From contig JAUIFO010000011.1 in assembly GCA_030430385.1 (NCBI GenBank), positions 62,001 to 126,000 of the forward strand: DNA of 64,000 nucleotides. The letters run 5' to 3'. Below, in pieces: positions 26,919 to 37,300 of the stretch. Position 1 is the first letter of the stretch; every line of letters starts with the position of its first letter. This DNA is from Bacteroidia bacterium (lineage in GTDB: Bacteria; Bacteroidota; Bacteroidia; Flavobacteriales; Flavobacteriaceae). A program made the translations under genes and the position numbers. The notes beneath the pieces are model-generated. The model saw only the letters and a list, made by a program, of their open reading frames with translations. It was not told the origin of the DNA and did not search any database.

Positions 26919-29234
26919 TTAAAACTGAACTCTAAAACTTACATTTGGAGTTATTCCCAAAGATAAGTTTTCTACACTAACAATGTCTCCATTTTCGTCT
27001 GTAGCAAAATAGGTGTTAATTATATTTTTTCTGTCAAGCAAATTCCAGATAGAAGCACCAATAGATGCATTGATTTTATTGCCAAATTTTAATTTATAAT
27101 TGGCAGAGATGTCAGTCCTTAAATAGCTTTCTAAATTATCGCTATTTGGAGATTTGTACTCAATTAAGGAATTCGTTGAGTTTTGCGTTTCTGAAGGAAG
27201 TGTAGTAGGCTTCCCAGAATGCCAATTGAGTCCTAAGGCCAATTTCAAATTGTTAAAAGAGTAGGTGCTTGCAAACGCGATAGCATGCCTAACATCTAGG
27301 TTATTCCTGAAAGTATTGCCATCATTAAGATTTTCAAAAGTATAATCATTATTACTAAACGAATAACTCAACCACGTACTAAAGGAGTCAAATTGCTTAT
27401 TGATCAAAAAGTCAACACCTCTTGTGAAATATCTTCCAATATCGTTTTCAAACTGAAATTGATTTTGAAAGCCTTGACTTCTACTTGTAATACCCTCAAC
27501 ATTTTTTAAAAAGGCTTCAACACTCACTAATAATTTATTTCTGTTGTAGTGTATTCCAAATGCACCTTGTGCACTTTTAATGATGGGAATGTCATCATTG
27601 TTTGATAAAATCCATCGTCGTTTTTCAATACCTAAAAAATCATTTTGTAAATCGATGATCTGCGATGTGGTTTGGCTTTTAAATTCTGCTAAAAATTCTA
27701 GCCTAAAATTGTTGTTTAGTTTATGACTTACAGACAATCGAGGTTCCGTAAAGAATTCAGAAAACTTTTCAATATAATTGGTTCGTATGCCTATACGAGC
27801 ATAGGTGTTTTTATTAGCTGAAGTAAATTCTGCTTCACCATATATAGAATGGGTACGATTCACTTCTTTTACAAAACTTGTAAAATCTGGAACATTGGTG
27901 GCTTCAAAATTACTGATGATGACTTCGTTAAATTGATAACCTCCATGCAGTTTTAAATTGTCATCAATATGGTTGGTCGCGTTAATTTTTAGTCCAACAT
28001 CACTTACTTCATTTTCTTGATCCAATTGTTGAGCACTTATAACATCAAAATTAGTTGCTTTCAAATTGTAGTTGGATACGTATAGTTGTGCAGTTGTAGT
28101 GAGTTTGCTGTTCCAGTATTTGAGATACTGTAAACCCGCTACATAATTATTTTGCGTCAAACTATTTGATAATGACTCCTCAGGATTTACATTAGAAACT
28201 TGATCGTAATTAAGGCTGTTATTTATGGTTGAAAAATTAAAGCGTATTTGATCTTGGTCTGTAACATCGTATAAAAGCTTTGCTGCAATGTCGTAAAAAT
28301 AGAATCGTTCATTATTTGAAACCACAGGTGAGGCATTTTGTTGAGAATTCGAAAAGTCAGAATCTTGAAATACGCGTTGTAAATATTGATCGTATGTTGG
28401 TGTGAATATGAAGTCGGTTAAAGAGCGTCTTGCAGATAGTTGTATCTCAGCATGTTCAGAAATAGGAGCTTTTAAGAAGCCATCAGTGTGGATGAGGTTA
28501 AAACCTGCTCCAGCCTCAAAATCTTGATCTAAACTGTTTGATTGCTGCATGTCAATAACACTCGAAACACCATCACCATAAATTACACTTGTACCATTTT
28601 TAGACACATTAACGTTTCTTGTAAGGTAAGGATTGAAAGCTGAAACTAATCCGAAGAAATGACCAGACTGATACATTTTTATACCATCCCATAAAATTAA
28701 ATTTTGATCATGAGTACCACCGCGAACATTAATATTAGATACCGTTTCATCAACACTTAAAATACCAGGAAGTGCTTGTATTGATTGCAAAACATCAGGC
28801 TCAATGAGTCCTGGTAAGATTCCGAAGTCTTTTGTTTTTATGTTGATTTTACCATCACTTTTCTTTGAAATCCCTTTAGTCAGGTAGTTGGTAATCACAA
28901 CTTCTTCTAATTTTTGAGTAATGAAATCACTCAAGGGATTGATGCGTTTTGAAATCACAACATTGTTGTTGCCTACCAGAATAAAATCCAGATTAGTTTG
29001 GTTTTTAAGAAATTCTAAAAGTTCTTCTAAACTTAGGTCTTCCTTGGGTTTATTGATAACTAAACCATTAATGGTTTGATCTAAGTAGGTGAAGTTGATC
29101 TTGTAAGTCGTTTCTAATTCGGTTAAAATTGTGGCAAAGGAAATCTGTTTTTCTGAAGCATCTTGAGCATTAATACTTACAATGCTGAAAAATAGAAAAC
29201 ATAATAAAAGATTGAGAATCTTCTTTTTACTCAC
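26919..29234 (-). CDS. TonB-dependent receptor with N-terminal STN signalling domain
   Basis: A 771-residue outer-membrane receptor. After the signal peptide (ending VSINAQ) comes an STN-type domain (FATILTELETTYKINFTYLDQ to VISKR, about residues 30-110), the domain that contacts FecR-like regulators in cell-surface signalling. A plug domain follows (DVLQSIQALPGILSVDETVSNINVRGGT, about 170-280) and a 22-strand barrel that ends in Phe. There is no SusD-like partner, so it probably takes up a small ligand or acts as a sensor. It overlaps the fecR gene by 8 bases. Confidence 0.92.
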   Translation of the reverse strand: MSKKKILNLLLCFLFFSIVSINAQDASEKQISFATILTELETTYKINFTYLDQTINGLVINKPKEDLSLEELLEFLKNQTNLDFILVGNNNVVISKRINPLSDFITQKLEEVVITNYLTKGISKKSDGKINIKTKDFGILPGLIEPDVLQSIQALPGILSVDETVSNINVRGGTHDQNLILWDGIKMYQSGHFFGLVSAFNPYLTRNVNVSKNGTSVIYGDGVSSVIDMQQSNSLDQDFEAGAGFNLIHTDGFLKAPISEHAEIQLSARRSLTDFIFTPTYDQYLQRVFQDSDFSNSQQNASPVVSNNERFYFYDIAAKLLYDVTDQDQIRFNFSTINNSLNYDQVSNVNPEESLSNSLTQNNYVAGLQYLKYWNSKLTTTAQLYVSNYNLKATNFDVISAQQLDQENEVSDVGLKINATNHIDDNLKLHGGYQFNEVIISNFEATNVPDFTSFVKEVNRTHSIYGEAEFTSANKNTYARIGIRTNYIEKFSEFFTEPRLSVSHKLNNNFRLEFLAEFKSQTTSQIIDLQNDFLGIEKRRWILSNNDDIPIIKSAQGAFGIHYNRNKLLVSVEAFLKNVEGITSRSQGFQNQFQFENDIGRYFTRGVDFLINKQFDSFSTWLSYSFSNNDYTFENLNDGNTFRNNLDVRHAIAFASTYSFNNLKLALGLNWHSGKPTTLPSETQNSTNSLIEYKSPNSDNLESYLRTDISANYKLKFGNKINASIGASIWNLLDRKNIINTYFATDENGDIVSVENLSLGITPNVSFRVQF

Positions 29235-30123
29235 GCTTTAAGGTAATGATATTGTCAGTTTTACTGTACGTTAAATGTAACGGTAAAGTAATGGATTTTA
29301 AGGCAATTTCAATATCATTATGCGTAAAACTTCCAGTAAATAATTGAGAAGCATCAATATTTTGAAGTTCAACAGAGACATTGTGTTGTCTCTCAAATTC
29401 AGCAATCACCTCCTTGTAAGGGATGCTTTTAAAACGGCTTGTGTTTTCAAGCCAAGATGGAACGGATTGATTTTCTTTTTCGGTAGCAATAAATTTCCCA
29501 TCTAAAATGAAGAATGAATCTCCAGGTAATAATTTTGTGATGTTGTTATCAAAAGTAACACCTACTTTGCCTTCATAGCAAGTAACTTCAAAGTAGTCGT
29601 CACGTTGTTTTACGTTAAATTGAGTTCCTAGAACAGAAACAATACCACTAGTCGTTTTTACATCAAAACGCGAACCTTTGGCCACTTTAAAAAAGGCTTC
29701 GCCATTTAAAGTAACTTCTCTTTGCTCATCCCAAGAGTAATCATTAAAACGCAATGTAGACAAAGCGTTAAGTTCTGCAATAGATGCATCTGGAAGCGTA
29801 ATGGTTTGCTTGTTTGAAGCTAGCGTATTGATTGTAGTATCTCGCGTTATCGAATAAAAATAAACACCAAAACAGATGACCAAAACAGCTGCAATTTTCA
29901 TCACTGCAGAGAACCAATTGATCGATTTGCTTGGCTTTGATTCAAGAGTACTCATAAGCGCTTCTAAATTTTTAGAAGTGTTAAATTCTGAGGCTTTATA
30001 AGACTTCACACTATGATCAAGCATAGTCAAAGCCTTGTAGTCTTTAAGCATTTTGAAAGCTACAAGCTCTTCAGCATTTAAGTCGTGGTCCAGCCACTTT
30101 TTTATGAGTTCTTCTCGTGTCAT
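29227..30123 (-). CDS. FecR-family anti-sigma factor
   Basis: A 298-residue inner-membrane regulator. The cytoplasmic N-terminus (residues 1-75) should hold the partner sigma factor; a membrane segment lies near 71-90 (WFSAVMKIAAVLVICFGVYFY). The periplasmic FecR domain follows, with TITLPDASIAELNALSTLRFN and VTLNGEAFFKVAKGSRFDVKTTSGIVSVLGTQFNV, and a C-terminal domain for contact with the receptor (FERQHNVSVELQNIDASQLFTGSF). It is transcribed after the sigma gene (47-base gap) and before the receptor. The usual pairing is sigma-FecR-TonB receptor. Confidence 0.95.
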   Translation of the reverse strand: MTREELIKKWLDHDLNAEELVAFKMLKDYKALTMLDHSVKSYKASEFNTSKNLEALMSTLESKPSKSINWFSAVMKIAAVLVICFGVYFYSITRDTTINTLASNKQTITLPDASIAELNALSTLRFNDYSWDEQREVTLNGEAFFKVAKGSRFDVKTTSGIVSVLGTQFNVKQRDDYFEVTCYEGKVGVTFDNNITKLLPGDSFFILDGKFIATEKENQSVPSWLENTSRFKSIPYKEVIAEFERQHNVSVELQNIDASQLFTGSFTHNDIEIALKSITLPLHLTYSKTDNIITLKRE

Positions 30124-30170
30124 ATTTTATCTTACACTAGTATAACAGTTAACGAATTAAAATTCCTACC

Positions 30171-30686
30171 CTATAATTCATCAATATCTTCTCTTAATTT
30201 TTTTAATGCACCATAAATTCGCTTTTCAACCGCTTTTGTAGAAATATCAAGTAACGCTGCAATTTCCTTAAAGCGCTTCCCTTCAACTCTATTCATCAAG
30301 AAGGCAACACGTTGCGCTTCGGTTAAATTTGAAATGGCTTTCTCAAGTTTTTTGCGGTATTCTTCTTCTTGCATCAAAAACTCAGGCGATTCATTGGTGC
30401 TCGATTTAGGTTTTATTTGCTCAAATTTTCGAACCACCTTTTGATGTGCATAAGCATTTAGCATCAAATTATTGGCTGTAGTAAATAAAAAACTTTTGGC
30501 TTTGTTTGGTGTGATCTTTCCGCAGTTTTCCCAAAGCTTAATGAAGGCTTCCTGTACTTTGTCTTTCGGACTCAGCACACTGCCATACTTGTAATAGAGA
30601 AAATTATTTAGATCTGCTGCATATTTTTTATACAACGATGAAAACAATTGCTCTTCACATATATTGTCTTTGATTGGTTTGGGCAT
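30171..30686 (-). CDS. ECF RNA polymerase sigma factor (FecI-like)
   Basis: A 171-residue sigma-70 family protein of the extracytoplasmic-function type. Region 2 spans about residues 10-75 (YKKYAADLNNFLYYKYGS, QEAFIKLWEN) and region 4 about 110-165 (LTEAQRVAFLMNRVEGKRFKEIAALLDISTKAVEKRIYGALKKLRE), with the helix-turn-helix at IAALLDISTKAVEKRI. The middle NNLMLNAYAHQKVVRKFE segment is typical for FecI-like sigmas of Bacteroidota. It heads the five-gene operon and is presumably held inactive by the adjacent FecR. Confidence 0.95.
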   Translation of the reverse strand: MPKPIKDNICEEQLFSSLYKKYAADLNNFLYYKYGSVLSPKDKVQEAFIKLWENCGKITPNKAKSFLFTTANNLMLNAYAHQKVVRKFEQIKPKSSTNESPEFLMQEEEYRKKLEKAISNLTEAQRVAFLMNRVEGKRFKEIAALLDISTKAVEKRIYGALKKLREDIDEL

Positions 30687-30890
30687 AAGCTCTAAATAGC
30701 AACTCGTAATTTTTCTGTAAAGGTAGGGGATTTTTAGTTTTAATTGTTATATATATACACACAGTCATTTAGTTTAAGATTTAGTCCATCTATTCGAATT
30801 AAATAATTGTGATTATGCAATTTTAAATTCATAAAGAATTTTAAAACTGAACCGCTAGGTCATTAGTTTTAGTTTTTAGTTGGTAAAAAA

Positions 30891-30919
30891 GGATTACTGA
30901 AAAAAGTAATCCTTTTTTT
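30891..30919. terminator. Orphan bidirectional terminator between divergent genes
   Basis: Arms GGATTACT (30891-30898) and AGTAATCC (30905-30912) are perfect, flanked by a 6-base A-run on the left and a 7-base T-run on the right. Because both neighbours are transcribed away from it, it either insulates the promoters or ends an undescribed short RNA. Confidence 0.75.
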
Positions 30920-30966
30920 ATGCTTTAATTTATGAAACTTCACTTTATAAATAGATCACAAATACG

Positions 30967-30974
30967 TAAATTTG
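30967..30974 (+). promoter_or_regulatory. -7 box of the ffh promoter
   Basis: TAAATTTG is an exact match to the Bacteroidota -7 element, 55 bases before the ffh ATG. No TTG is seen at the -33 position. Confidence 0.5.
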
Positions 30975-31029
30975 CAACTTTCCAAATGGGTTCTACCTAT
31001 ATGAAACCCAATAATATTGAAGAAAGATC

Positions 31030-32358
31030 ATGTTTAATAATTTAAGTGAAAAGTTAGATAAAGCCTTACATGTATTAAAAGGACATGGAAGTATTACTGA
31101 AGTTAATGTTGCTGAAACACTAAAAGAAGTGAGACGTGCATTACTAGATGCAGATGTTAACTTTAAAATTGCAAAAGAGTTTACCAATAAAGTTAAAGAT
31201 AAAGCGCTTGGTCAAAATGTATTGACAAGTTTACAACCAGGTCAGCTAATGGTGAAGCTTGTAAAAGATGAGCTTACCGAACTTATGGGAGGTGATGCAG
31301 AAGGGATTAATCTCTCTGGTCAGCCAACGGTAATTTTAATGTCTGGTTTACAAGGTTCTGGTAAGACGACCTTTTCAGGAAAATTAGCCAACTATCTAAA
31401 AAACAAAAAAACAAAAAAGCCACTTTTAGTAGCTTGTGATGTATATCGACCTGCTGCCATCGATCAGCTTCATGTTGTTGGAGAACAAATTAATGTTGAA
31501 GTCTATAGTGATAAAGGGAATAGTGATCCTGTAGCTATAGCACAAGCTGGTATAGCGCATGCCAAATCTAATGGTCATAATGTTGTTATTATTGATACCG
31601 CTGGACGTTTAGCGGTTGATGAAGCAATGATGACCGAAATTTCTAATATTCATAAAGCGATTCAGCCGCAAGAAACCCTTTTTGTGGTCGATTCGATGAC
31701 TGGTCAGGATGCTGTAAATACGGCAAAAGCCTTTAATGATATCTTGAATTTTGATGGTGTTATCCTAACAAAGCTTGATGGTGATACGCGTGGTGGTGCT
31801 GCAATTTCAATTAAATCTGTTGTTAATAAACCAATTAAGTTTATTGGTACAGGTGAAAAGATGGAAGCTATAGATGTATTCTATCCTTCGCGTATGGCAG
31901 ATCGTATTCTCGGAATGGGAGACGTGGTGTCACTTGTGGAAAGAGCTCAGGAGCAATATGATGAAGAAGAAGCACGAAAGATTCAGAAAAAAATAGCGAA
32001 AAATCAGTTTGGGTTTGATGACTTTCTGAAACAAATCCAACAGATCAAGAAAATGGGAAGTATGAAAGATCTCATTGGAATGATTCCAGGTGCAGGAAAA
32101 ATGATGAAAAATGTTGATATAGATGATGACGCATTCAAAGGAATTGAAGCTATTATTCATTCTATGACACCTTCTGAACGTTCAAACCCTTCAATCATTA
32201 ACGCAAGCCGAAAAAAACGTATTGGTAAAGGTTCTGGAACATCAGTTCAGGAAGTAAATCAGCTACTGAAACAATTCAACCAAATGAGTAAAATGATGAA
32301 GATGATGCAAGGTGGAAAAGGAAAGGCTATGATGCAAGCAATGAAAAATATGCGATAA
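31030..32358 (+). CDS. ffh: Signal recognition particle GTPase Ffh
   Basis: Ffh binds signal sequences on ribosomes and, with 4.5S RNA and FtsY, brings nascent membrane proteins to the translocon. The 442-residue protein has the N domain (residues 1-85), the G domain with GLQGSGKTT near residue 107, DTAGRL and TKLDGDTRGG, and the C-terminal M domain rich in Met (MGSMKDLIGMIPGAGKMM, then QFNQMSKMMKMMQGGKGKAMMQAMKNM). All GTPase motifs are intact and the length is normal. folD follows 69 bases later from its ATG. Confidence 0.98.
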   Translation: MFNNLSEKLDKALHVLKGHGSITEVNVAETLKEVRRALLDADVNFKIAKEFTNKVKDKALGQNVLTSLQPGQLMVKLVKDELTELMGGDAEGINLSGQPTVILMSGLQGSGKTTFSGKLANYLKNKKTKKPLLVACDVYRPAAIDQLHVVGEQINVEVYSDKGNSDPVAIAQAGIAHAKSNGHNVVIIDTAGRLAVDEAMMTEISNIHKAIQPQETLFVVDSMTGQDAVNTAKAFNDILNFDGVILTKLDGDTRGGAAISIKSVVNKPIKFIGTGEKMEAIDVFYPSRMADRILGMGDVVSLVERAQEQYDEEEARKIQKKIAKNQFGFDDFLKQIQQIKKMGSMKDLIGMIPGAGKMMKNVDIDDDAFKGIEAIIHSMTPSERSNPSIINASRKKRIGKGSGTSVQEVNQLLKQFNQMSKMMKMMQGGKGKAMMQAMKNMR

Positions 32359-32427
32359 ACTTGTAATAAAGTTTAAAATAATAGGGTCTCGACTGTGCTC
32401 AGACAAACATTTGAAAAACACAACAAC

Positions 32428-33303
32428 ATGACAATCTTAGACGGAAAGAAAGTAAGTAACGACATTAAAGACGAGATCAAACAACAAGTTGATAAAATGA
32501 AGGCTAAAGGCGAAAAAGTCCCTCATTTAGCAGCTGTGATTGTCGGAAATGATGGTGCAAGTTTAACCTACGTTGGAAGTAAAGTAAGAGCATGTGAACG
32601 TGTAGGATTTGAATCTACAATGGTTAGAATGTCTAACACGACAAGTGAAATTGAATTGTTGGATAAGATTGAAGAATTGAACCAAGATGATAATATCGAT
32701 GGGTTTATCATTCAATTACCATTACCACCACAGATCAATACGCAAAAGGTTTTAATGGCTGTAGATCCAAGTAAAGATGTTGATGGGTTTCATCCTGAAA
32801 ACTTCGGAAAGATGGCACTTGATATGAGTACTTTTATTCCTGCGACTCCATTTGGAATTTTGGAACTTATAGATCGATATGGTGTTGAAACGCAAGGAAA
32901 ACATACGGTCGTTATTGGTAGAAGTCATATTGTAGGAAGACCAATGAGTATTTTGATGGGAAGAAAAGGCTTTCCGGGAAATTCAACCGTAACACTCACA
33001 CATAGTCGCACAAAAAATATAACGCAAATCACCTCACAAGCAGATATTATCATTTCGGCTTTAGGAGTGCCTAATTTTTTAAAGGCAGAAATGGTCAAAG
33101 ATGATGTAGTGATTATTGATGTTGGTATAACTAGAGTTCCAGATGAAAGTTCTCCTAAAGGTTATATCATTACTGGAGATGTAGATTTTGAAAATGTTAG
33201 CAAAAAGGCAAGTTATATCACACCAGTTCCAGGAGGTGTTGGGCCAATGACCATCGCTATGCTTCTCAAAAACACCTTATTGGCGAGAGAGCAGCGTATG
33301 TAA
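32428..33303 (+). CDS. folD: Bifunctional methylenetetrahydrofolate dehydrogenase/cyclohydrolase
   Basis: FolD interconverts 5,10-methylene- and 10-formyl-tetrahydrofolate, feeding purine and formyl-Met synthesis. From the ATG at 32428 it has 291 residues (an upstream in-frame GTG at 32395 would add an implausible tail). Family motifs are visible: TYVGSKVRACERVG near residue 42 with the catalytic Lys, GFIIQLPLPPQI near 91, VDPSKDVDGFHPENFG, the NADP-site GRSHIVGRPMSILM, and the C-terminal PVPGGVGPMTIAMLLKNT. It follows ffh and is probably co-transcribed. Confidence 0.96.
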   Translation: MTILDGKKVSNDIKDEIKQQVDKMKAKGEKVPHLAAVIVGNDGASLTYVGSKVRACERVGFESTMVRMSNTTSEIELLDKIEELNQDDNIDGFIIQLPLPPQINTQKVLMAVDPSKDVDGFHPENFGKMALDMSTFIPATPFGILELIDRYGVETQGKHTVVIGRSHIVGRPMSILMGRKGFPGNSTVTLTHSRTKNITQITSQADIIISALGVPNFLKAEMVKDDVVIIDVGITRVPDESSPKGYIITGDVDFENVSKKASYITPVPGGVGPMTIAMLLKNTLLAREQRM

Positions 33304-33325
33304 TTTCAATTAGCTATATTGCTTT

Positions 33326-34030
33326 ATGCAATGTATAGCAGCTTCTCTAGAACTTCGTGTTACAATAGGCAGTATTGAACATCTTTTGCCAATTGTTATT
33401 GCCCTTATTTTTGGATTTGGACTTATTCGGTATGCTAGAAAATCTTCCAATAGCTTAAAGCAATCTGTATTTAATACTCTAGGAATTGTTGTTGCTGCAA
33501 CTGTATTTATTTTTCATAGTTATCACATTGGTTTTAAGTCCTATAACATCCAAACAGATCTGCCATTATATCTGTGTAGCTTAATGGCACTTATAATTCC
33601 AGTATTCACATATTTTAAAAAGTATTGGATGTTCGAAATTCTGTTATTTTGGATTATTGCTGGAACCCTTCAAGGTGTGATTACTCCTGATATTGCTGTC
33701 GGTTTTCCTAGTTTCGATTACTTTAGATACTGGATCGTGCATTTAGGGTTACTAATTATCATTGTTTATGCAGTTCGTGTCTTTGGAATGAGACCTGAAT
33801 TGAAGAGTGTTTTTAAATCATTTCTAGCATTACAGATATATGTGCTACTTATGATAACGGTTAACTATTTTTTGAAAGCCAATTACTTTTATCTCAATCA
33901 AAAACCCAAATCTGCATCTGTTCTTGACTATTTTGGAGAATGGCCTTACTACATTATTGTTTGTCAACTAATCATAATACCACTGTTTTTATTGATTTAT
34001 GTTGTGGTTTCTTTTTTAAATAACAGATAG
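33326..34030 (+). CDS. YwaF-type (TIGR02206) integral membrane protein
   Basis: A 234-residue inner-membrane protein with about seven hydrophobic segments. The pattern fits the YwaF/TIGR02206 family: an N-terminal HLLPIVIALIFGFGLIRY helix, a central QTDLPLYLCSLMALIIPVFTYF segment with the conserved LPLxLC, FEILLFWIIAGTLQGVITPD, and FDYFRYWIVHLGLL with a conserved His. A C-terminal KPKSASVLDYFGEWPYYII segment precedes the last helix. The biochemical function of this family is not known. It starts 22 bases after folD and may be read from the same transcript. Confidence 0.8.
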   Translation: MQCIAASLELRVTIGSIEHLLPIVIALIFGFGLIRYARKSSNSLKQSVFNTLGIVVAATVFIFHSYHIGFKSYNIQTDLPLYLCSLMALIIPVFTYFKKYWMFEILLFWIIAGTLQGVITPDIAVGFPSFDYFRYWIVHLGLLIIIVYAVRVFGMRPELKSVFKSFLALQIYVLLMITVNYFLKANYFYLNQKPKSASVLDYFGEWPYYIIVCQLIIIPLFLLIYVVVSFLNNR

Positions 34031-34263
34031 ATAAGGTTTTAGGAGTATCATAGCATTTGAAAAACAATTTTAAGCAACAATATTAACAAGATTATTCTTA
34101 CGACTTATATCGTTTAAACTTTTTTTTTGGGAAGCTAGTCTAAAAGACAATTCAACAAAGTTCATTTTTTGTACTTTCAATTTATAATATCAAATTTCCC
34201 TACAGATATTATTTTTTTATCAATAGCATTTTTTTGGTTGATTAATAGCATATCAGCCCGCAT

Positions 34264-34280
34264 CTACATATAATATGTAG
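34264..34280. promoter_or_regulatory. Perfect palindrome upstream of the P/VWA-domain gene
   Basis: CTACATAT and ATATGTAG form a perfect 8-base inverted repeat around one central A. It lies 5 bases upstream of a -7 box (34286-34293) and so overlaps the core promoter, a typical place for a repressor operator. Confidence 0.5.
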
Positions 34281-34285
34281 CCTTT

Positions 34286-34293
34286 TATGTTTG
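34286..34293 (+). promoter_or_regulatory. -7 box of the P/VWA-domain protein gene
   Basis: TATGTTTG matches TAnnTTTG exactly, 26 bases before the ATG at 34320. A TTG at the ideal -33 distance is absent; the palindrome occupies that space. Confidence 0.55.
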
Positions 34294-34319
34294 GTTTAAT
34301 TTAATTAAAACCAATCATT

Positions 34320-37300
34320 ATGAATTTATTTGCTATTAATTCTACTAAAGTGTGTTGTCAAAGTTACAATACACAACATTTTACATTAAAAGTCAAAAGG
34401 CATGTACTGTTATTTTTGACTTTTTTCTTTTTAGGGGTACTTATTAGTTTTGGACAATCCTTTTCGGGTACAACAGGATCAATCGATGATAATAACTGTC
34501 CAACAACAAATGATTTTACTGCTTCTGTTACTGGAGTTGGTGTGTTAGGAACAACCAATTTTTTTAATCAGGTTGAAATCAATATTACACATACCTACAC
34601 ATCTGATTTAGAAATAACATTAGTGGCTCCAGGAGGAGCTACTTCAGTACTTCTATCATCAAATAATGGTGGTGGAGGTAATGATTTCACCAATACAGTG
34701 TTTAGAGCTGACGCATTTACTTCAATCGAATCTGGCGCAGCACCTTTTACTGGTGATTATCAACCAGAAGGCGATTTAAGTAATTTCGACGGAATTAATG
34801 CTGATGGAACTTGGACATTAGAAATATGTGATGATGCAGGACAAGATGTTGGAACATTAGATTCATGGGAAATTACATTTGGAACTGAAGCTGTCGAGCC
34901 ATTTGATTGCACAAATCCAATTAACCCTTCGCCTTCATGTAATGCTTTAAAAGTCATTGTTGTTTTGGATGAATCTGGATCAATAGATTCTGATACCGAA
35001 GAAGATGTAGAAGCTGCATCTCTTGCTTTAGCAAATGCACTTAAGGATACAGGAGCCCAAATGGCTTTTGTTGAATTTGCTTCTTCGGCAGATATCCCAA
35101 CTTATGGCGGTTATACAAATTGGAGTCTTGTAAATCAGGATTTTATAAATGGTTTAAATAATTTTAGTACGGGACTTGTTGCTCAATACGGTGATAATTC
35201 AAACACAACAAATGAATTCACAAACTGGGAAGATGCCATGCTTAAAGTATTAGACTTAAATGCAATGATGACAGCAGACATTGTATTATTTATGACCGAT
35301 GGTAACCCTAATAGATCTGTAGATAGTTCAGGAAATCCTACAACTTCAGGTGATCACGTTCAAGATGCTGCTGATCAAGCGTGTATTGTTAAATCTCAAG
35401 GGTCTCATATTTTTGCTTTAGGTGTTGGTACAGATATTAATACAACTAACCTTATAAGTGTTACAGGTCCAATTCTTGATGATGGTCCTGGAAACCCAAC
35501 ACTTACAGTTTTATCTGCAGATTATGGTTTGATTTCTTCAGGAGATTTAACACAGTGTTTTTTGGACATAGCTCAAAGTGGTTGTAACAATGATTTATCA
35601 TTAAATAAAACAGTATATGCTGGACATGATGGAGGCGTAAGCTGTGATGGCGCTAAAACAATTCCAAATCCAAGTGATTCTATGGTTACTTATTGTTTTA
35701 CAGTTTCAAATGATGGAGATCAAACAATAAGCAATCTTGATTTTTCAGATGGAGACATAGGAATCGATGAGAATAATCTTACACCTGCATGGCAAACATC
35801 GCTTGATTCAGGTGAAGAGGTAACCTACTATTATGAAATGACTTTTAGTGCTGGCCAAACATTTCCATTTAATAACACTGCTGATGTTACAGGAGAAACA
35901 CCAACAGGTGATCCATTAAGTGACAGTAGCTCAGCTGAAGTTACTGAGCCTTTATGTACGCCGCCTAGCTTAACTACTGGAGGTATTACAGTATGTTCTG
36001 AAAGTAGTTCTACCATTGATTTAACAGCTTTGGTGACTTCTGATGGAACAGTTTCTTATCATAATAGCCAATTAGATGCTGATAATAATGAGAACGCATT
36101 GACAAATACAGATATTGATAGTCCATCTTCTGAAACGACTTATTATGTAAGAAGTGAAGTGGATGATGCTTGTTATGTAACGGATACCATTGTTATTAGT
36201 GTAACTCAGGCACCTGAGCAACCAGTTTTAGAATGTTGGCAAACAGCTACTATTAATGAACAAACTTGTGAATGGGTTGTGACTGGAGAACAACCAGAGG
36301 AACCGATGACAGCCTGTTATGAGATAGCTACATTTGATAATCAATTATGTCAATGGATAATATCTGGAGAACAGCCAGTAGAACCAATGACGGCTTGTTA
36401 TGAAACCACAACGTTTAATACACAAACTTGTGAATGGGACGTAACTGGTGAGCAGCCACAGGAGCCAACAACAGCTTGTTATGAAACTGCAACATTCAAT
36501 ACGCAAACTTGTGAGTGGGACGTAACTGGTGAACAACCACAGGAGCCAACAACAGCCTGTTATGAAACTACTACATTTAATACGCAAACTTGTGAGTGGG
36601 ACGTAACTGGTGAGCAGCCAGAGGAACCAATGACGGCTTGTTATGAAACCGCAACGTTCAATACACAAACCTGTGAATGGGACGTAACTGGTGAGCAGCC
36701 ACAGGAGCCAACAACAGCCTGTTATGAAACAGCAACCTTCAATACGCAAACTTGTGAGTGGGACGTAACTGGTGAGCAGCCACAGGAGCCAACAACAGCC
36801 TGTTATGAAACTGCTACATTTAATACGCAAACCTGTGAGTGGGAGATAACTGGTGAGCAGCCACAGGAGCCAACAACAGCCTGTTATGAAACCGCAACGT
36901 TCAATACGCAGACTTGTGAGTGGGATGTAACTGGCGAACAGCCACAAGAGCCAACAACAGCATGTTATGAAACTGCAACCTTCAATACACAAACGTGTGA
37001 ATGGGATGTGACTGGCGAACAACCACAAGAGCCAACGACAGCCTGTTATGAAACTGCAACGTTCAATACGCAGACTTGTGAGTGGGATGTGACTGGCGAA
37101 CAGCCACAAGAGCCAACAACAGCTTGTTATGAAATTGCAACATTCAATACGCAAACCTGTGAGTGGGATGTGACTGGCGAACAGCCACAAGAACCAATGA
37201 CAGCATGTTATGAAACCGCAACGTTCAATACGCAGACTTGTGAATGGGATGTAACTGGCGAACAGCCACAAGAGCCAACAACAGCTTGTTATGAAATTGC

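Larger units (their letters stand above)
30687..31029. other. Divergent intergenic region between the sigma gene and ffh
   Basis: This 343-base gap separates divergent genes. It holds a -7 box for ffh (30967-30974), a near-match TACCTTTA on the minus strand (30725-30718) upstream of the sigma gene, and in between a strong bidirectional hairpin terminator that belongs to no annotated gene. No open frame or recognisable RNA gene was seen. Confidence 0.5.

Noticed and set aside
26919..30686. SusC/SusD polysaccharide-utilization locus
   Set aside because: There is a TonB receptor and a sigma/FecR pair but no SusD-like lipoprotein and no glycosidase; the STN domain and downstream deacylase fit cell-surface signalling better.
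32395..32427. GTG start extending folD
   Set aside because: The added residues do not match the FolD N-terminus, which begins MTILDGKKVSNDI at 32428.
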